A stretch of 64,000 nucleotides of DNA. Source: Prostheceraeus crozeri (lineage: Eukaryota; Platyhelminthes; Polycladida; Euryleptidae). Of the stretch, positions 60,041 to 64,000 are shown one piece after another. The notes under the pieces are model-generated. The model was given only the letters and a program-made list of their open reading frames with translations, searched no databases and was not told where the DNA came from. The translations under genes and the position numbers were made by a program. The stretch lies in NCBI GenBank assembly GCA_907163375.1, contig CAJQUW010005757.1:1-64000 (forward strand). The letters are read 5' to 3'. Within the stretch, counting starts at the first letter, position 1; every line of letters starts with the position of its first letter.

Positions 60041-62880
60041 TATGAGATTTTCAAATCGAAATGCAAACCCCGCGATACTTCTGACGTCTGGTAAAAGCCT
60101 GATATTGTGTAATAATCATTAGATATTATTGCGCCTGTATGTATAACGCTTCTCTCTTTCCTTCTCTAAACTTCTTGAACATATTTTTATTTTTTGATAT
60201 CAATTAACTGGCTGCGATAGACAATAAGTACGCTATTCCATGCACTTCTGTATGGGAGCAGCTCATTCTCGAGCTTGCAAGTGTCTATTGTTAAGGTGAT
60301 CGTGGGAATTGTCTATATTTAGTTCTTGCATCGCGTTAACTTTCATATATCACGCATTGAATCTGTTAGTCAATGTTCCTTGTCCATAGCCTTGTTACTC
60401 CATCAGCTCCTAACTGCCCAAAGAACAGATGTTAGCTAATCCCGGAATTGAAAATTCTATTGTAGAGGGCCTATGGGCCTATACCTAAGAGCTGCTACTT
60501 TGTTATTCAGATGCTTGTTGCAGTATTGCCCATTTTATACCCTAATAATTGTAATAAATTACATTCAAATTGTGAATTTGTTATCAGTATTTTAGTTTCA
60601 AGCTCATATGTACCAAATTATAAGCACCTGTAATAAATTATTGTTGGGTCATTCCACACCAAAACGTCAAATTTCGGAAAAAGTGAGTTGCGAAGGTTCT
60701 CAGATTTTCTTGAAATTCACATATTTTCATCATTTGGGTCTATCTAGATGAAATCCAAAATATTTCGGAAAAATTCCATCGGGAAGGTCACTTGCGTGGT
60801 TGACTTATTCGAATTTTTCTATTTTTAGAGAATTTATAAAAAATTATATGCATCTTTGACGGCCTACATTACCGATCTCGCAGCGACGTTGAGGAAAATT
60901 CTTCTTGGATTGCTTAATTGATACCCAACCAATCATGTTTCAAGCTGAATTCATAACTTTTTCGCTGCCAGAAAATTTCTGTGGGCCCTCAAAAAAAGAA
61001 ATAATTTCAGAAAATTTTTGAAAAGATCGAATTTTCAAACATTTCTTAAAAAAGTGAAAGTAATTTTGCGGTCCCTTCTTCCGCAAGCGACTAGAAATAC
61101 ATCCAAATGATTGTAAAAAATATTTAGAAAATCACCAGGGATCGGTAAAGTAGTTTTTGAATATCAAATTATATGAACAATATTCAATTTTTGACATCTT
61201 TGACTCGGCCCTGACAATTTCTCGCAGCAGCTACGTCAATTCTGATAGGTTGAGTGTTTTACGCTTTACATTATCTATCTGAAACTGTAATCAGAAGCAA
61301 TTTTTTTCACCCAGAAGTGTGATTTTTAAAATTTGAAAATGTGGTAAAATTGGCTTGATTGCTTTAAGTGACGGATTCCATGTCATATATTAAATATGCT
61401 TATTTTGTGGTGTTTTCACTCACTATACCCGGGTATATTAACCTGATACAAACTTATTCTGCAATTTCGTCATTTTCCAGTTAATATACCGGGTATATTA
61501 AGCGGAAAACTCCGGTAGTAATAGACAGAAAAATCGGACTTCTCAGTTATGGGTGGGAGGTATGGACCACCTACGAAATCTAATATCAGATCGAATCGAA
61601 TATGTATTTCCTACTGTGCAATATATAATATGTTTCTTAACAGATAATTGTGCCAGTTGTGATGCTTTGGTGTGTAAAATCTTATTTTATTATTGAAGGA
61701 CGTTTTGAATTATTGAAATTGATGGTTTGATATTAGTTTGCATGTAAGTTTTGAATTTTCAACTTGATGGTTTGGCTTCGTTTCTCGAAAGCTCTCCCTT
61801 ACGGATTCTGAGAAGGGCACTTATTAAGTCATCTTCGGTAAATTGGCCGCGATTTGTTGTTTGAGTCCACGTTCGAGGTATCGCTCTTTTAACCAGATGA
61901 GCATACCTGTAACTTCCGCAGCTAATAAAAAGCAAGTTTTGGATTCCTGAATATCTAAATATAGAAATTAGCAACTTAATGTGGCAAGTCGTGGCATCGT
62001 GCTTAAGGAGAGACCTGAGCTAGGATATGTAGCCAATCTCTATGTGATTCTTAGAATACCGCGGGAAATACACAGTCTAAAAATAGAGCAATATGAAATA
62101 TTGTCGATATCACATAATATGCATTTTTTTAGTACAGTGTAATATCAAAATATTCACAATATTGACTTGACATGGGGATTACTTCCCAACTAAATGTTGT
62201 ATTGGGTGATATGGGCCAGCCCATACCACCCCCGATTAGGTGGCACATACCTCCCCCTATGGGGTACTCAAAACTTATGCTGAAAAAACATATAAGGAGT
62301 AATGCTATTTTCTCAATGCTGCAGCTAAGCTGTTATAAAGCGTCAAACTTGACAACACGAATAGGCATTTTCCTAACAACCTTTTTTCTATGATGATTAG
62401 AAAAATCTAGATTTTTCAAAAAATTCAAACTATGCTTGAAACCTTCTTACATGTATATTTCGAAACCAATACAGTTGAAGAGCTGATGTTAACGAGTATC
62501 ATACTATCATGCAAATGATACACAATTATTACAGTCATTCTGTTTCGGTTTCTGAGAAGGTGAGGTTATGAATGTTAAGTATTGGTAGGTACTTTTGTAT
62601 CAAAAAAGACAGTTGGTTTCTTATTAAGAGAATTTTCTATAAAATTTCATTATGGGTTCACCATACAGCTTTCATTGTCATTTGCATCGTCCGAAGGGTG
62701 ATATTATTATAGCAAACTATCCTTTCAGGTAATTGCTTGATAATGATAATTGCTTTATTTGCATGCCGTGATGCTTTCGGACATGGCATTACAGTTAAAA
62801 TAATGAAAAGTAATACATCTGTTTTATAAGAAAACACGGAAAGTACAAAGTTAGTAGTAAGCCCGTCCCAAAATCAAGTG
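60041..62880. other. AT-rich DNA, no gene seen
   Basis: The first part is the right half of the mariner-type element. 61516-62880 has only short open frames without recognisable content. Confidence 0.6.
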
Positions 62881-62889
62881 CAAAATGTG

Positions 62890-64000
62890 CAACGATGAGT
62901 CATCATGCTGACTCAGCCCCCCCCCTCCGGAAGGAAGGAAGAGAGGTGGCCAAGGATGTGCTGGAAGGAATGGGTACGAGAGGAGGAAAAGTGTTTCCCT
63001 ACCCCCCCTCTGGAAGGAAGGTGAGGGAAGTGGCCAAGGATGTGATCGAAGGATGGGTCCGAGAGGAGGAAACTGTTCCCTACCCCCCCTCTGGAAGGAA
63101 GGAAGGAGTCTTCCAGCAAGGGTAGGAATCTAGGAAGGAAGGCGGTAGGGGTAGAAATGTGAGAAGGATAGAGTGAGAAAAGGTAGGTTTTGGTGGTTTT
63201 GGGATGAAAAAGGTTGGAATTCGGCATGAAGGAGGTCGCGGATGGGAAAGCGTAGGGCAGATTCGGAGTCTACGTGAAATTTTGGGTGATGAAGGATGGA
63301 AGGAGGAGCTTTTCTGTGAGGCAAGGGGTGGATTCTCTGAAAACGGCAGAGTTAGAAAAGGCAGGTTTTGGGATGAGAAAGTCCATTTTTCGGCATGAAG
63401 GAGTGCTCGGATGGGAAAACGGAGGCCAGATTCGGAATCCACGTGAAATTTTGGGTTAGGAAGGTTGTTTCCAGCGACATCGGAGAGAAAAAATTTTGAG
63501 GACGTTCCCCCCTCTCTGGACGAGACTTCCCACTTTGGTTCTAGAGATCGTAGAAAGTCGTGTGATAGCTCATTTGAAAGCTAAGAGTGAGAAAAATGCA
63601 GTGGAAAGCTCAGTTTGGTCCTATTTTCCTGGGTTTAGAGAGGAAAATGGAAGGAGAACGTTAGAGTTAGAAAAGGCAGGTTTTGGATGTTTTGGGATGA
63701 GAAAGTCCATTTTTCGACATGAAGGAGTGCTCGGATGGGAAAACGGAGGGCAAATTCGGACTTTTTGGCCAATTTTGGGTCTAGGATCTAGGACTTTTTG
63801 GCCAATTTTCCAGCTCAATCGGAGAGAAAAAGTTCTGACCCCTCCCCCCTCGGCAGCGATCTTCCAACTTTGGTTCTAGAGATCGTAGAAAGTCGTGCAA
63901 TAGCTCATTTGAAAGCTAGGAGTGAGACAAATTCAGTGGAAGACACGGCTTGTTCATGTCTGCCTTCGTTTAGATGTGAGACGCCATTGAAAATTTTGGA
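62890..64000. repeat. Purine-rich tandem repeat array at the window edge
   Basis: Part one (62920-63115): three units of about 85 bp around CCCCCCTCYGGAAGGAAGG and AAGTGGCCAAGGATGTG. Part two (about 63170-64000): units of about 310-335 bp sharing AAAAGGCAGGTTTTGGGATG, TCGGCATGAAGGAG and TTCTAGAGATCGTAGAAAGT (63538 and 63872). Open frames on both strands here follow from the repeat composition. The array may continue past the window. Confidence 0.85.

Larger units (their letters stand above)
56710..61515. mobile_element. Mariner-type TIR element hosting a Harbinger insertion
   Basis: The ends are inverted copies of CYGGAGTTTTCCRCTTAATA (left 56710, right end 61515), flanked by TA on both sides (56708-56709, 61516-61517), as expected of Tc1/mariner/pogo insertions. 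Subterminal zones repeat TTAATATACCCGGGTATATT palindromes (56740-56800, 61425-61500). The interior outside the Harbinger (about 2 kb) has no recognisable transposase, so it is non-autonomous or decayed. Confidence 0.75.

Noticed and set aside
63080..63879. Long open frames on both strands at the window end
   Set aside because: They arise from the purine-rich tandem repeat, which lacks stops on both strands; the translations are repetitive.

Overview
The window is nuclear DNA of a metazoan, most likely an invertebrate. It is AT-rich, has spliced genes with long introns, tRNA-derived SINEs, CR1-like and RTE-like LINEs, a Ty3/gypsy retrotransposon, and hAT, Harbinger and mariner-type DNA transposons. 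I cannot name the phylum. The palindrome TAGGCCTA recurs through non-coding DNA.

Only two host genes are well supported, both on the minus strand. (1) An ERCC6/CSB orthologue (SNF2 ATPase of transcription-coupled repair) runs from 32566 down to 2195. Thirteen coding exons join in frame across canonical GT-AG introns to 4203 nt, or 1400 aa. (2) A LYRM4/ISD11 orthologue (mitochondrial Fe-S assembly factor, 84 aa) lies at 36173-35919, about 3.3 kb upstream of the CSB start codon.

The CSB introns hold a non-autonomous hAT element with a perfect 8-bp target duplication (6391-7540), two broken LINE reverse transcriptases (about 2.9-3.8 kb and 13.2-14.5 kb), a roughly 0.95-kb foldback element (27.0-27.9 kb) and a tRNA-like sequence at 23.4 kb.

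From 40109 to 53448 there is a full-length Ty3/gypsy element in minus orientation, with about 99% identical 977/980-bp LTRs and a TGAC target duplication. Its pol ends in a TatD-family metal-dependent nuclease domain placed after the integrase and directly before the polypurine tract. All TatD metal-ligand motifs are visible. Gag and pol overlap in the -1 frame around a G_GGA_AAC slippery heptamer. The copy is dead: it has in-frame stops, homopolymer frameshifts, a 4.2-kb CR1-like LINE inserted in the integrase zinc finger, and a 364-bp MITE inserted in the TatD domain.

From 53.4 kb to the end there is no recognisable host gene. The region holds a decayed tRNA-Thr-like sequence, an RTE-like LINE end, and a three-level nest: a mariner-type TIR element (56710-61515) contains a PIF/Harbinger transposon (57236-60040), whose transposase gene is split by a SINE. 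A purine-rich tandem repeat fills about 62.9-64.0 kb.

The most notable item is the gypsy element whose polyprotein carries a TatD nuclease.
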